From: [Flexibacter] sp. ATCC 35208 | Lineage (GTDB): Bacteria > Bacteroidota > Bacteroidia > Chitinophagales > Chitinophagaceae | Length of the DNA: 64,000 nucleotides | Reading direction: 5' to 3' | NCBI RefSeq assembly: GCF_001975825.1 | Contig: NZ_MTKN01000001.1 | Coordinates: 93,559-157,558 of the forward strand | Shown: piece by piece, positions 1-8,934 of the stretch | Numbering within the stretch: position 1 is the first letter of the stretch | Layout: the number at the start of each line of letters is the position of its first letter | Notes under the pieces: generated by a model | Seen by the model: only the letters and a program-made list of their open reading frames with translations | What the model was told of the DNA's origin: nothing | The model's database searches: none | Made by a program: the position numbers and the translations under genes

Positions 1-1
1 T

Positions 2-247
2 GGTGGGCAGCATGTGAATAAGGTGGAAACTGCGGTGCGTGGTACACATATACCTTCGGGTATACAGGTGCTGGCGATGGATAGCCGTTCTCAATGGGAG
101 AACAAACAGCTTTGTCTGAAAAGACTGGAGGCGAAGGTGCAGGCATGGCAGGGTGAAAAGCTGATCAGGCAGCAACAGGAGCAATGGCAGGAGCACAATG
201 AACTGGAAAGAGGATGTGCTGTGAAGACGATAGAAGAAGCGCTGTAA
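2..247 (+). CDS. prfH: Peptide chain release factor-like protein, 3' end (PrfH type), partial
   Basis: The gene runs in from the left edge and its start is outside the window. The first codons read Gly-Gly-Gln-His-Val-Asn-Lys, the GGQ motif that class I release factors insert in the peptidyl transferase centre to hydrolyse peptidyl-tRNA. The following stretch ([14 protein letters not shown], then SRSQWENK) matches the conserved part after GGQ. The short tail after it, ending about 80 residues past GGQ with a basic/Gln-rich helix, fits the short PrfH family, which in many bacteria lies beside the RNA ligase RtcB and acts in repair of damaged ribosomes. PrfA/PrfB or ArfB are alternatives; ArfB would have a more Lys/Arg-rich tail. 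The family assignment is good, the exact paralogue less certain. Confidence 0.75.
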   Translation, partial: GGQHVNKVETAVRGTHIPSGIQVLAMDSRSQWENKQLCLKRLEAKVQAWQGEKLIRQQQEQWQEHNELERGCAVKTIEEAL

Positions 248-336
248 TGATGAGTAATTGTATAAAATACGTTTAATAAAACATGCATGAAATAGGAAAT
301 TCCCCAATGGGGAATGAAAACCATTTTCAAAGAAAA

Positions 337-364
337 ATGTCCGCTTTACAGGCGGGCATTTTTG
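337..364 (+). terminator. Intrinsic terminator after the prfH-like gene
   Basis: An 8-bp stem (337-344 with 352-359, one G-U pair) with a 7-nt loop is followed by a T run. It lies about 90 nt after the stop codon of the release-factor gene. A second short perfect hairpin (TTCCCC/GGGGAA) sits just upstream near 300-314. Confidence 0.6.
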
Positions 365-380
365 TGCACAAAAAAAAATC

Positions 381-411
381 TTTGCATAAAACAAATGAAT
401 GTGTTAATTTG
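381..411 (+). promoter_or_regulatory. Bacteroidota-type promoter upstream of the first susC
   Basis: TTTG at 381-384 and TTAATTTG at 404-411 are separated by 19 nt, close to the -33 TTTG / -7 TAnnTTTG pattern of Bacteroidota housekeeping promoters; the second base of the -7 box deviates. A transcript from here would have a leader of about 340 nt before the susC start at 759, so a nearer promoter may also exist. Confidence 0.4.
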
Positions 412-758
412 GTAAGCGTAACCAAAGTCTAATATCCACGATTATTATTCTAAACAACGTTATGACATGAGAACAAGCTGTATGTAGTATCTAGTTTGTA
501 CGCCTGTGCAAAAGTGCCCTCCTGAAATAGTGCTGTAGCAAATACCCAATAAAAATAAACCTTGACCGGAATTGTAACACCCTCCCACTGCATTCGCGGG
601 CAGTGTGAAGAGCATTAGTATCTCCGACTGGCATTATTGCAAAACCCTCTTTAATTACCCGGATTATGCTGTAACCGGCTCTTATCGCTGTGTCTTTTTC
701 TCAACAAAAGGACCAGGATCAGGCCATTCATTCACCTAAAAAAACAACGTTTCACGTT

Positions 759-3700
759 ATGAAGAAACATGTATGCCGCACCATTATATGGTGCTGGGCC
801 TTGTTGCTGCTTGCCGGTAACGTACTAGCCCAAACCCGTATAACTGGTAGAGTTACTGACAAATCCTCCGGCAATCCCTTGCCCGGTGTTACTGTAGCAG
901 TAAAAGGTTCAAACAGAGGTGGTGCCACTGACCCAAGTGGACATTACACATTACAAGCTAAAAAAGGTGATGTCCTTATTTTCTCTTTCGTCGGCTATAC
1001 TTCGCAGGAAGTAGCTGTAGGTGATGGCCCCTCACTCGACGTTATTCTCTCCGAAAAAATCGGTTCGCTCGATGAAGTTGTTGTAACCGGTTATGCCACT
1101 CAACGTAAAAAAGATCTGACAGGTGCTGTATCTGTTGTGAATGTAGACCAGATCACCCGCCAACCTACTGCACAGGTGAGCAACCAGTTGCAGGGGCAGG
1201 TATCAGGTATCATGGTACTCGGCTCCGGTCAGCCCGGTGAAGAGCCACAGGTACGCATTCGTGGTGTGAATACTTTTGGTAACAACACCCCGCTCTATGT
1301 AATTGATGGTGTGCCAACACAAAATATTGTGGACATCAACCCAAATGATGTGGAATCCATGCAGGTACTGAAAGATGCAGGTTCTGCCTCCATCTATGGT
1401 GCCAGAGCAGCAAACGGTGTGATCATCATCACCACAAAAAAAGGTAAGCCAGGCAAAGTAAGAGTGACTTACGATGCATACTATGGTCGTCAGGTACCTA
1501 AAGGTGGTAATGTGTGGCACCTGCTGAATTCACAGGAGCAGGCTAACCTGAAATGGATGGCGCTGAAAAATACGGATCCGAATATTGTGTACAACGATGG
1601 TCTGTATGGCTCGGGTGCTACTCCTGTTTTACCTGATTACATTGCTCCCGGTGGTTTGAAAGAAGGTGATCCGGGTGTAAATCCTTCTTTGTATAATGTA
1701 GATCCGAATTATAAAAACCCTTCAGACCTGGATAATTTCTATCGTATTACCAAGGCTAACAAGCAAGGTACTGATTGGTTCCATGAGATCTTCAAACCAG
1801 CACCTATCACCAGTCACAACGTTTCAGTTAGTGGCTCCAGCGATCAGGGTAGTTATTTCCTCTCTTTCTATTATTTTAACCAGGAAGGTACGCTGAAAAA
1901 TACTTACCTGAAACGCTATGCGATCCGCTCAAATAGTAGCTTCAATGTGAGTCAGCATATCAGGATAGGTGAGAATATTGAATACTCTCTCATCGACAAT
2001 CCACAGATCGATGCACTCACAGAAGGTAGTGGAATTGGTATGGCTTTCCGCGAGCAGCCTATTATTCCGGTATACGATATCAAAGGTAACTATGGTGGTT
2101 CTTTCAGTACCAACAGTGCCCAGCTGGGTAATGCGCGTAACCCTGTTGCGATCCAGGATCGTATCCGTAATAACAAAGGATTGGGCTCACGCCTGTTGGG
2201 CAACATGTTCCTGGAAGCAGATGTGCTGAAAGTATTTACACTCCGTACGTCATTCGGTGGTGAAATCTTCTCATCCAGCACACACACCTTTACCTATCCG
2301 GAATATGAAAATGCGGAAAACAACAAAACGAATTCATATACCGAAGGTTCCAGCAACGGTTACAACTGGACATGGACCAATACCCTAACTTTCCGCCAGA
2401 AATTTGGCAGACATAATATTACTGCTTTAATTGGTTCTGAAGCTTACGACAACCATGGTCGCACGCTTACCGGGACTACACAGAATTACTTCATTTTCGA
2501 TCCTAACTTCACCAATCTTTCTACCGGTACCGGTACGCAGACAACTGGCAGTGGCACCTATTCAGATGGGTTGTTCTCCCTGTTCGGTCGTGTGGATTAT
2601 AGTTACCACGATCGTTATTTGTTAGGTGCGGTTATTCGTCGTGATGGTTCCAGTAAGTTCGGTGCTAACTACCGCTATGGTTGGTTCCCGGCTATAAGTG
2701 CTGGTTGGCGCATTTCTCAGGAGGCTTTCCTGAAAGATGTATCCTGGCTATCAGACCTGAAGATCAGGGGTGGCTATGGCATCATGGGTAACCAGCTCAA
2801 TGTGGAAAGTTCAAACGCCTTTACACAATATGGTTTGAACAAAGGATCTTCTTTCTATGACCTGAATGGTACATCCAACACGCTGGTATCTGGTTTTACC
2901 AAAACACACATTGGTAACCCGGATGCGAAATGGGAAAGCAACATCAACTCCAACATAGGTATTGATGCGAGCTTCTTCAAAGGTAAAGTGGAAGTGAGTG
3001 CAGACTATTACTACAAGAAAGTAAAAGATCTGTTGTACAAGCCTGAAATTTCTGCTACTGCTGGTCGTACAGATCCTCCTACTGTGAATATTGCACAGAT
3101 GGAAAACCATGGTATAGACCTGTCCATCACAGCTACTGGTATACACCTGACGAAAGAACTCACGTTCAAAGCAAATGCTACGTTCACTACTTTCAAGAAC
3201 AAGATTGTAGCTATTTCTTATGATGCGCCTTATTTTGACCAGGAGTCACGTCGTTTCAATGGTAGCTTCATCATTCGTAACGCAGTAGGACAGCCGGTAT
3301 CCAGTTTCTTTGGTTATAAGACAATCGGTTTCTGGAATGAACAGGATGAGATCACAGCTGCTAACCTGGAAGCACAGAAAGCAACCGGCAATAGTAGTGC
3401 TACCTACCAATCACAGGCAGCGCTGGGCCGTTTCCGCTATGCGGATATCAACCATGATGGTCAGATCACTGAAGCAGACAGAACATTCCTTGGTAATCCT
3501 AATCCAGATTTCAGCTATGGTCTGAACCTGGAACTTGATTATAAAAACTTTGATTTCAGCATCTTCCTGTATGGTGTACAAGGTAATCAGATCTGGAACC
3601 AGGTTCGCTGGTGGACTGACTACTATGCTAACTTTGCAGGTGCAAAAAGTAAGACAGCGCTCTATGATTCATGGAGACCTGATCATCACAATGCTACTGC

Positions 3701-4004
3701 TCCTATTCAGGAAAATGACAACTCTTTCAGTACGAACAACGTACCTAACTCTTATCTCGTAGAAAACGGTTCTTACCTCAGAGCGAAGAATATGAGCCTG
3801 GGTTATACTTTCCCGGCGTCAACATTGAAGCGGGTAGGTATAGATCGCTTCCGCGTATATGTACAGGCAGCGAACCTGTTCACGATCACGAAGTATAAAG
3901 GTATAGATCCTGAGATCTCTGGTGGTTCTACCAACTATGGTTTGGATGAAGGTGCTTATCCTAACCAGCGTCAGTACCTGATAGGTGTAAATGTTGGATT
4001 CTGA
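759..4004 (+). CDS. SusC/RagA-family TonB-dependent outer membrane receptor
   Basis: Outer-membrane receptor that, with the SusD-like lipoprotein encoded next, should bind and import an oligomeric nutrient using TonB energy. From the chosen ATG the protein has about 1081 residues: a signal peptide (MKKHVCRT, then a hydrophobic core ending LAQ), a carboxypeptidase-like regulatory domain (ITGRVTDKSSGNPLPGVTV), a TonB box region (LDEVVVTGYATQ), a plug with the conserved VYVIDG-type and DAGSASIYGARAANGV segments, then a long beta-barrel ending in Phe (NVGF). The open frame extends upstream to a GTG at 690, but that would place 23 polar residues before the signal peptide, so 759 is preferred. The substrate cannot be read from sequence; no glycosidase is adjacent. 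The susD gene starts 21 nt downstream. Confidence 0.93.
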   Translation: MKKHVCRTIIWCWALLLLAGNVLAQTRITGRVTDKSSGNPLPGVTVAVKGSNRGGATDPSGHYTLQAKKGDVLIFSFVGYTSQEVAVGDGPSLDVILSEKIGSLDEVVVTGYATQRKKDLTGAVSVVNVDQITRQPTAQVSNQLQGQVSGIMVLGSGQPGEEPQVRIRGVNTFGNNTPLYVIDGVPTQNIVDINPNDVESMQVLKDAGSASIYGARAANGVIIITTKKGKPGKVRVTYDAYYGRQVPKGGNVWHLLNSQEQANLKWMALKNTDPNIVYNDGLYGSGATPVLPDYIAPGGLKEGDPGVNPSLYNVDPNYKNPSDLDNFYRITKANKQGTDWFHEIFKPAPITSHNVSVSGSSDQGSYFLSFYYFNQEGTLKNTYLKRYAIRSNSSFNVSQHIRIGENIEYSLIDNPQIDALTEGSGIGMAFREQPIIPVYDIKGNYGGSFSTNSAQLGNARNPVAIQDRIRNNKGLGSRLLGNMFLEADVLKVFTLRTSFGGEIFSSSTHTFTYPEYENAENNKTNSYTEGSSNGYNWTWTNTLTFRQKFGRHNITALIGSEAYDNHGRTLTGTTQNYFIFDPNFTNLSTGTGTQTTGSGTYSDGLFSLFGRVDYSYHDRYLLGAVIRRDGSSKFGANYRYGWFPAISAGWRISQEAFLKDVSWLSDLKIRGGYGIMGNQLNVESSNAFTQYGLNKGSSFYDLNGTSNTLVSGFTKTHIGNPDAKWESNINSNIGIDASFFKGKVEVSADYYYKKVKDLLYKPEISATAGRTDPPTVNIAQMENHGIDLSITATGIHLTKELTFKANATFTTFKNKIVAISYDAPYFDQESRRFNGSFIIRNAVGQPVSSFFGYKTIGFWNEQDEITAANLEAQKATGNSSATYQSQAALGRFRYADINHDGQITEADRTFLGNPNPDFSYGLNLELDYKNFDFSIFLYGVQGNQIWNQVRWWTDYYANFAGAKSKTALYDSWRPDHHNATAPIQENDNSFSTNNVPNSYLVENGSYLRAKNMSLGYTFPASTLKRVGIDRFRVYVQAANLFTITKYKGIDPEISGGSTNYGLDEGAYPNQRQYLIGVNVGF

Positions 4005-4025
4005 AAATGTTAAAAATCGCTAACA

Positions 4026-5810
4026 ATGATTAAGTCAAAATATATAGTCATAGCGGCAGTGATGTCTACTGCCATACTGGTAGATGCGTGCAGCAAGAGT
4101 TTCCTGGAACGTAGTCCTCAGGGAGCATTGACAGGTAGTGACGTACAGAATAAAGATGGTATTCAGGCTTTGCTCGTAGGTGTATATGCTGCACTGGATG
4201 GGCAAAGTAGCGGTACGACAGCGCTGAATGGCGGTAACCCATGGGAGGCAGCGCCGACTAACTGGATCTATGGTAGCGTAGCTGCCGGCGATGCACACAA
4301 AGGTAGTGATGCCACTGACCAGCCGCCGGTAAGCCAGATTGCCACAGGTGTATTTGATCCAAGTAATGGTTTCTTTAATACCAAATGGCAGGTATTGTTC
4401 GAAGGTATAGCCAGGGCCAATACATTGTTATCATTATTGCCGGATGCTACAGGTATGACGGATGCCGATAAGGTGGGTGTGAAGGCACAGACTTTGTTCC
4501 TGCGTGGTCATTATTACTTTGAGCTGAAGAAGATGTATGACAAAGTACCCTGGGTAGATGAAACGAACATGGACGATTACAAACAACCGAATAATGTGGA
4601 GATCTGGCCTAAAATCGAAGCAGACTTTCAGTATGCCTACGATAACCTGCCAGAGACACAAACCAGTGTAGGTCGTGCTAACAAATGGGCAGCTGCCTGT
4701 TACCTGGCAAAGACATATGTATACCAGGCAAAGTGGTCGGAGGCGAAAGCACTTTTTGATATCATCACCGTAAAAGGACAGACTACAAATGGTTTGTCTT
4801 ACGGATTGGTGGATCGGTTTGAAGATAACTTTGACCCGGCTAATAAAAATAACAAGGAGTCTGTATTCGCGATCCAGATGACAGCCAATGATGGTACCCT
4901 TTCTATTGCGAATGCGAATCAGGGTGAGATGCTGAACTTCCCTTATAACAGTCCGTTTGGTTGTTGTGGATTTTACCAGCCTACACAGGACCTGGTGAAT
5001 TCATATCGTACAGATGCCACTGGATTACCTTACCTGGATGATGCAAATGATCATGCAGTGAAGAATGACATGAAGATCCTGTCTACCGAGCCATTCACAC
5101 CTGATGCCGGTAACCTGGATCCAAGATTGGACTGGACGGTAGGTCGTCGTGGTATTCCTTACCTGGATTGGGGTAATCACCCGGGCCGTTCATGGGTACG
5201 TGACCAGGATTATGCAGGGCCTTATGCGCCAAAGAAAAATGTGTACTGGCAGTATGACCAGGATAAGTACAAAGATGCGAACTCCTGGGCGCCGGGATCT
5301 GCATTGAATGTTGTGTTGATCCGTTATGCAGATGTATTGTTGCAGGCAGCAGAGGCAGAAGCACAGTTAGGTAACTACACAGCTGCAGAGACTTATGTAA
5401 ACCAGGTACGTACCAGGGCAGGTAAGCCGGCGACAGCGGTGTATAAATACACAAATGATGCGGCACCGATGGGTGGATTTTCCACTACACCTGCAGCTAA
5501 TTATGTAGTATCGACTTATACAGCCGGCACTTTTGCAGCGGGTGGTAAGGATTTTTCCCTGAAGGCCATCTACTTTGAGCGTAAGCTGGAATTGGCTATG
5601 GAAGGACAGCGGTATTTCGACTTAGTTCGTTGGGGTATTGCGGCTACAGAGCTGACGAAGTTCTTTGCGTATGAGTCAAAGATTACTACTGACATTACAG
5701 GTGGTAAGTTTGTGGCTGGAAGAAATGAGCATTATCCGATACCACAGCGTCAGATTGACCTGAGTGTAAAAGGTGGTACAAAGACATTGGAGCAAAATCA
5801 AGGTTACTAA
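4026..5810 (+). CDS. SusD/RagB-family nutrient-binding outer membrane lipoprotein
   Basis: Surface lipoprotein partner of the SusC receptor upstream; SusD proteins cap the SusC barrel and capture substrate. The protein has 594 residues with an N-terminal lipoprotein signal ending at the Cys of VDAC, then the typical helical SusD fold: FLERSPQG near the N-terminus, TPR-like helices (QTLFLRGHYYFELKKMYD) and the C-terminal segment with ERKLELAMEGQRYFDLVRWG, the hallmark of the family. It ends in the usual NQGY tail. The Asp at -2 of the lipobox is uncommon but tolerated. It is transcribed with susC; a terminator follows at 5883. Confidence 0.93.
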   Translation: MIKSKYIVIAAVMSTAILVDACSKSFLERSPQGALTGSDVQNKDGIQALLVGVYAALDGQSSGTTALNGGNPWEAAPTNWIYGSVAAGDAHKGSDATDQPPVSQIATGVFDPSNGFFNTKWQVLFEGIARANTLLSLLPDATGMTDADKVGVKAQTLFLRGHYYFELKKMYDKVPWVDETNMDDYKQPNNVEIWPKIEADFQYAYDNLPETQTSVGRANKWAAACYLAKTYVYQAKWSEAKALFDIITVKGQTTNGLSYGLVDRFEDNFDPANKNNKESVFAIQMTANDGTLSIANANQGEMLNFPYNSPFGCCGFYQPTQDLVNSYRTDATGLPYLDDANDHAVKNDMKILSTEPFTPDAGNLDPRLDWTVGRRGIPYLDWGNHPGRSWVRDQDYAGPYAPKKNVYWQYDQDKYKDANSWAPGSALNVVLIRYADVLLQAAEAEAQLGNYTAAETYVNQVRTRAGKPATAVYKYTNDAAPMGGFSTTPAANYVVSTYTAGTFAAGGKDFSLKAIYFERKLELAMEGQRYFDLVRWGIAATELTKFFAYESKITTDITGGKFVAGRNEHYPIPQRQIDLSVKGGTKTLEQNQGY

Positions 5811-5882
5811 TAATTATTAAAGTTCTCATTTGAGTGATGAATGAGCCCGTCAGTACGGGAGCCTCTTAATCCGGGGCAGTTG

Positions 5883-5926
5883 AATTACGAATGGCGGCCG
5901 GGTGCTGCCATTCGTAATTTTTTTTA
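5883..5926 (+). terminator. Strong intrinsic terminator after the first susD
   Basis: A perfect 13-bp stem (5883-5895 with 5907-5919) with an 11-nt loop is followed by eight or more T residues. It lies between susD and the heme/FG-GAP lipoprotein gene, so the latter may be expressed at a lower level or from its own start site. Confidence 0.85.
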
Positions 5927-5937
5927 ACTTGTAATCT

Positions 5938-7368
5938 ATGGTTAGATATATTCCTTTCGTATTCCTCGTTATCATTTGCTCTTGTAAAAGCCGGCCGAAA
6001 GGTGAGGCATTGGCGACTAAATATTGTAGTAGCTGTCACATGGCGGTGTCACCAGCCTTGTTAGATAAAGGGACGTGGTTAAAGCATGTATTGCCGGCGA
6101 TGGCGCCAAAGCTGGGGATTGGTGTGTGGGATGATGATAAGTATTATGCGCAGAAAGGTGGGATCTCCATCCATGAATGGAATGAGATTGTGAGTTATTA
6201 TAGGGAATTAGCGCCTGATTCATTGAAAGCAGGGTCTGCGTCTTTAAAAGAAGATGCTTCGATTTTTGCCGTGCATACGCCTGTAATAACCGATACTATT
6301 TATAGGGCGAGTACGACCTTAGTTTCGATCGATCCATTTACGGGTGGAGTGTATTCAAGTGCAGAGAATGGGAAGACGGCATCGCTGTTTAAATGGGATA
6401 GTTTGAAGGCGGGAAAAATAATTGATCTGCAATCAACAGGAGTGGATATAAACTGGGTGGGGGCGGATACGGGTATTTTGACTTGTATTGGGAATTTGAG
6501 GGCGGTAGATCAGTTGGCGGGTGTGATCTGGAGAATAACCCCATCATTGAAAGAAGTACATACGATAGCCATGGGGCTGCCCAGACCTGTTCAAACTTTG
6601 CCATTCGGAAAGGACTATGTCACCCTTGGGTTTGGCCACAAATTCGGGGGGCTTTATCTGGTAAATGAAGAGAACAGGAAAACTATACGGGAGGTGCCGG
6701 GTGCTATCCATGCTGAAACCGGTGATTTCAACAATGACGGTTATCCTGACATGATGGTGTTATATGCTTATGATGATGAAGGTATATGGCTATTCCTGAA
6801 TGATAAAAAGGGGGGATTTACCAGTGAGAACATCCTTCGTTTTCCACCGGTTTATGGGTCCACCAGTTTTCAGCTGGCAGATATAAATAAAGATGGCAAG
6901 CCGGACATTATATACACGGCTGGAGACAATGGTGATTACTCTATGATCCTCAAGCCTTACCATGGGGTGTATGTGTTTTTGAATAAGGGAAATTTCAAAT
7001 TTGATGTGGATAAACCAGATTTCTTCTACCACATTAATGGGTGTACCAAGGTGATAGCTGCTGATTTTGATCAGGATGGGGATATTGATCTGGCTACGAT
7101 TGCTTTCTTTGCAGATCTGAAAAATAACCCTTCGGAGAAATTTGTCTATCTGGAACAAAAAAAATCGTTAGTATTTGAACCTCATTCAGTTACGGGGTTA
7201 GTAAACCAGGGTAGATGGATTTGTATGGCGGCAGGTGACTATGACAAAGATGGGGATATTGACCTGGTATTGGGTAGCTATTCGAGGGGATTTATCATCC
7301 AGGATGGGTATGAACCGGCCTGGAATATTCATACGCCACTGGTACTGTTGGAAAATAAGAAAAAATAA
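5938..7368 (+). CDS. Lipoprotein with c-type heme motif and FG-GAP/VCBS repeats
   Basis: Unusual two-part exported protein of 476 residues. The N-terminus is a lipoprotein signal with the lipid-carrying Cys probably at residue 16 (ICSC). Residues 22-100 form a small cytochrome c-like domain: CSSCH at 30-34 would bind heme covalently, and Met residues of MAPKLG are candidate axial ligands. From about residue 105 onward comes a beta-propeller-like region with four calcium-binding FG-GAP motifs (DFNNDGYPD, DINKDGKPD, DFDQDGDID, DYDKDGDID). Family knowledge: FG-GAP/VCBS repeats usually make ligand-binding propellers, and cytochrome-propeller fusions are common in Bacteroidota near carbohydrate uptake genes; the exact role is unknown. 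Position downstream of SusC/SusD suggests a role in oxidising or binding the same substrate (inference). Confidence 0.8.
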   Translation: MVRYIPFVFLVIICSCKSRPKGEALATKYCSSCHMAVSPALLDKGTWLKHVLPAMAPKLGIGVWDDDKYYAQKGGISIHEWNEIVSYYRELAPDSLKAGSASLKEDASIFAVHTPVITDTIYRASTTLVSIDPFTGGVYSSAENGKTASLFKWDSLKAGKIIDLQSTGVDINWVGADTGILTCIGNLRAVDQLAGVIWRITPSLKEVHTIAMGLPRPVQTLPFGKDYVTLGFGHKFGGLYLVNEENRKTIREVPGAIHAETGDFNNDGYPDMMVLYAYDDEGIWLFLNDKKGGFTSENILRFPPVYGSTSFQLADINKDGKPDIIYTAGDNGDYSMILKPYHGVYVFLNKGNFKFDVDKPDFFYHINGCTKVIAADFDQDGDIDLATIAFFADLKNNPSEKFVYLEQKKSLVFEPHSVTGLVNQGRWICMAAGDYDKDGDIDLVLGSYSRGFIIQDGYEPAWNIHTPLVLLENKKK

Positions 7369-7489
7369 CCGGCCCCGACCTTACTCATCAATTAAATAGT
7401 AACTCAAGTTGACATTTTTTTTACATGGTAGATTATAGTTGTAACAAATAAATCCTTATATTGCATACACAACAACAGGTAAGAAATCT

Positions 7490-7660
7490 AAATCGTGGAA
7501 TGCTAACATAGAGATTAGCCCACCTTGATTATTTCTCTGGATACATACATTTAAATATATGAACAATACGCTTGTATTGTTTTGTCTATAAAGATACTCC
7601 TGATTGAACTGATCAGGTTTTAGAATGGCGGAAGGAGAGGCACAATGTGCCTCTCTTTTA
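7490..7660 (+). ncRNA. Candidate structured small RNA
   Basis: Four successive hairpins without coding potential end in a stem of GAGAGGCACA paired with TGTGCCTCTC followed by TTTTATTT, which looks like an intrinsic terminator on the plus strand. No gene precedes this terminator closely: the nearest stop codon is 270 nt upstream. This suggests an independent short transcript. The first hairpin pairs GTGG+GCTAA (7495-7498, 7502-7506) with TTAGC+CCAC (7515-7523), leaving a 3-nt bulge. It does not match any RNA family that I recognise; it could instead be an attenuator for the eboA transcript, which starts 130 nt downstream. Confidence 0.35.
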
Positions 7661-7662
7661 TT
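7635..7662 (+). terminator. Intrinsic terminator of the candidate small RNA
   Basis: Inverted repeat 7635-7644 / 7646-7655 (10 nt arms, minimal loop) followed by a T-rich tract. It is upstream of eboA and not behind any visible plus-strand gene. Confidence 0.6.
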
Positions 7663-7785
7663 TACAACCAATAATAAATAACCTATGATGCAGCCATTTA
7701 AATTACCACGCTACCTTTCGTAACTCTTTTATTATTTTTCATCATATTCTGTTAACTTTAAAATCAGACAACCAGGGTCTCAAAG

Positions 7786-8661
7786 ATGGAACCATATTAT
7801 TACGATTGTGCGTTGGTAAAGAACCGGATACATGCAATAATCGCCACGCACTCCACGCCACAAGCGCTTAACTGGCTTCAACAACAGTTACAGCTGCTAC
7901 AGGAAGCGAAGACTACTCAGCGCTTCAACATCACTTTCACTGCCATGCCCCGTTTCACGGGTAAACAAGTCATACCTGACACTCACATTCCCGAGGCAGA
8001 TAACTTTTTCATTTATGGATATACGTTAGATCGCCTCGCACGTATCTGGTGGTTGCTCCAATTTCCTTCGGAGGACCGGTCCCGTTATGTCGCTGCTATT
8101 GAAGACCTCTTTTCGGCAGCAGATATGAATGAGCAGATTACGTTGTATGGTGCATTGTCTTTGCTGGCATATGGGGAAGAGTGGAAACTACGTACTGCTG
8201 AAGGCATCCGCTCAAACATAGGCGGGGTGCTGGAAGCCATTATGGTACACAATAGTTATCCTGCTCAGTACCTGGATGAACCAGCCTGGAATCAGCTGGT
8301 GATGAAAGCGATTTTTACAGACAAACCTGTGCATTTGATCACTGGTCTTGACGAACGTGCTAACCCGGTACTCGCGCAGATCCTGATTGATTATGCACAT
8401 GAACGCTGGGCTGCCGGCAGAAAGATCAATCCTATGTTGTGGAGATTGATCGCTCCTTTCATTGATCATGAGATCATGCCTGACATTAATCGTATCTGGG
8501 CATCGGATCAGATCATAGACAAAGAAGCTGCGGCATTGGCCTGTGCTCATACCGGGTTTGCGCCGGCAAAAGCACTCCTGCAGCAATCGCCGGAGTTGGC
8601 TGGTGCCATCGCCGATCAATCGTTGACATGGAATATTGTTGCAGAAAAGGCGAATGCATAG
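7786..8661 (+). CDS. eboA: EboA-like protein (first gene of the ebo operon)
   Basis: A 291-residue soluble, mostly helical protein without signal peptide. Its identity is inferred chiefly from context: it opens a six-gene run whose other members match eboB to eboF in order, and it has the length and the N-terminal helix-rich, C-terminal HEAT-like pattern of EboA-domain proteins (for example ALNWLQQQLQLLQE near residues 25-45 and the segment TLYGALSLLAYGEEW). EboA has no demonstrated biochemical activity. In cyanobacteria the ebo genes are needed to move a precursor of the sunscreen scytonemin to the periplasm; in most bacteria the cargo is unknown. Confidence 0.75.
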   Translation: MEPYYYDCALVKNRIHAIIATHSTPQALNWLQQQLQLLQEAKTTQRFNITFTAMPRFTGKQVIPDTHIPEADNFFIYGYTLDRLARIWWLLQFPSEDRSRYVAAIEDLFSAADMNEQITLYGALSLLAYGEEWKLRTAEGIRSNIGGVLEAIMVHNSYPAQYLDEPAWNQLVMKAIFTDKPVHLITGLDERANPVLAQILIDYAHERWAAGRKINPMLWRLIAPFIDHEIMPDINRIWASDQIIDKEAAALACAHTGFAPAKALLQQSPELAGAIADQSLTWNIVAEKANA

Positions 8662-8934
8662 TTGACAACAGGTAAATGCATAACATGGGCGGGCATTCGG
8701 CAGCTTCAATAGGCAAATGTATTGCCTTAATTCATGATATGAACCTGCGGAAAACCGGAATTAACATGGAATAGCATAAACGTGTATCACACCTTCAATG
8801 TATATGCTGTAAACTTGCAGTCATTCAACCAGGAATTTTAAACAAATTATCAGGTCTCACGAAATTATTTTGACATGTGTTGTAGTCACGAACTGAATGG
8901 AACAACCCAACCATTAACAATGGTACCCGCGTAT
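8662..8934. other. eboA-eboB spacer
   Basis: About 270 nt without a convincing gene. An in-frame ATG at 8875 would lengthen EboB by 20 residues. A possible independent promoter cannot be excluded, but no clear TAnnTTTG box was seen. Confidence 0.4.

Larger units (their letters stand above)
7369..7785. other. Gene-free interval with several hairpins
   Basis: No credible reading frame. It contains a bulged hairpin at 7495-7523, a 7-bp hairpin at 7563-7580, a 6-bp hairpin at 7600-7618 and a 10-bp terminator-like hairpin at 7635-7655. See the ncRNA entry. Confidence 0.6.
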
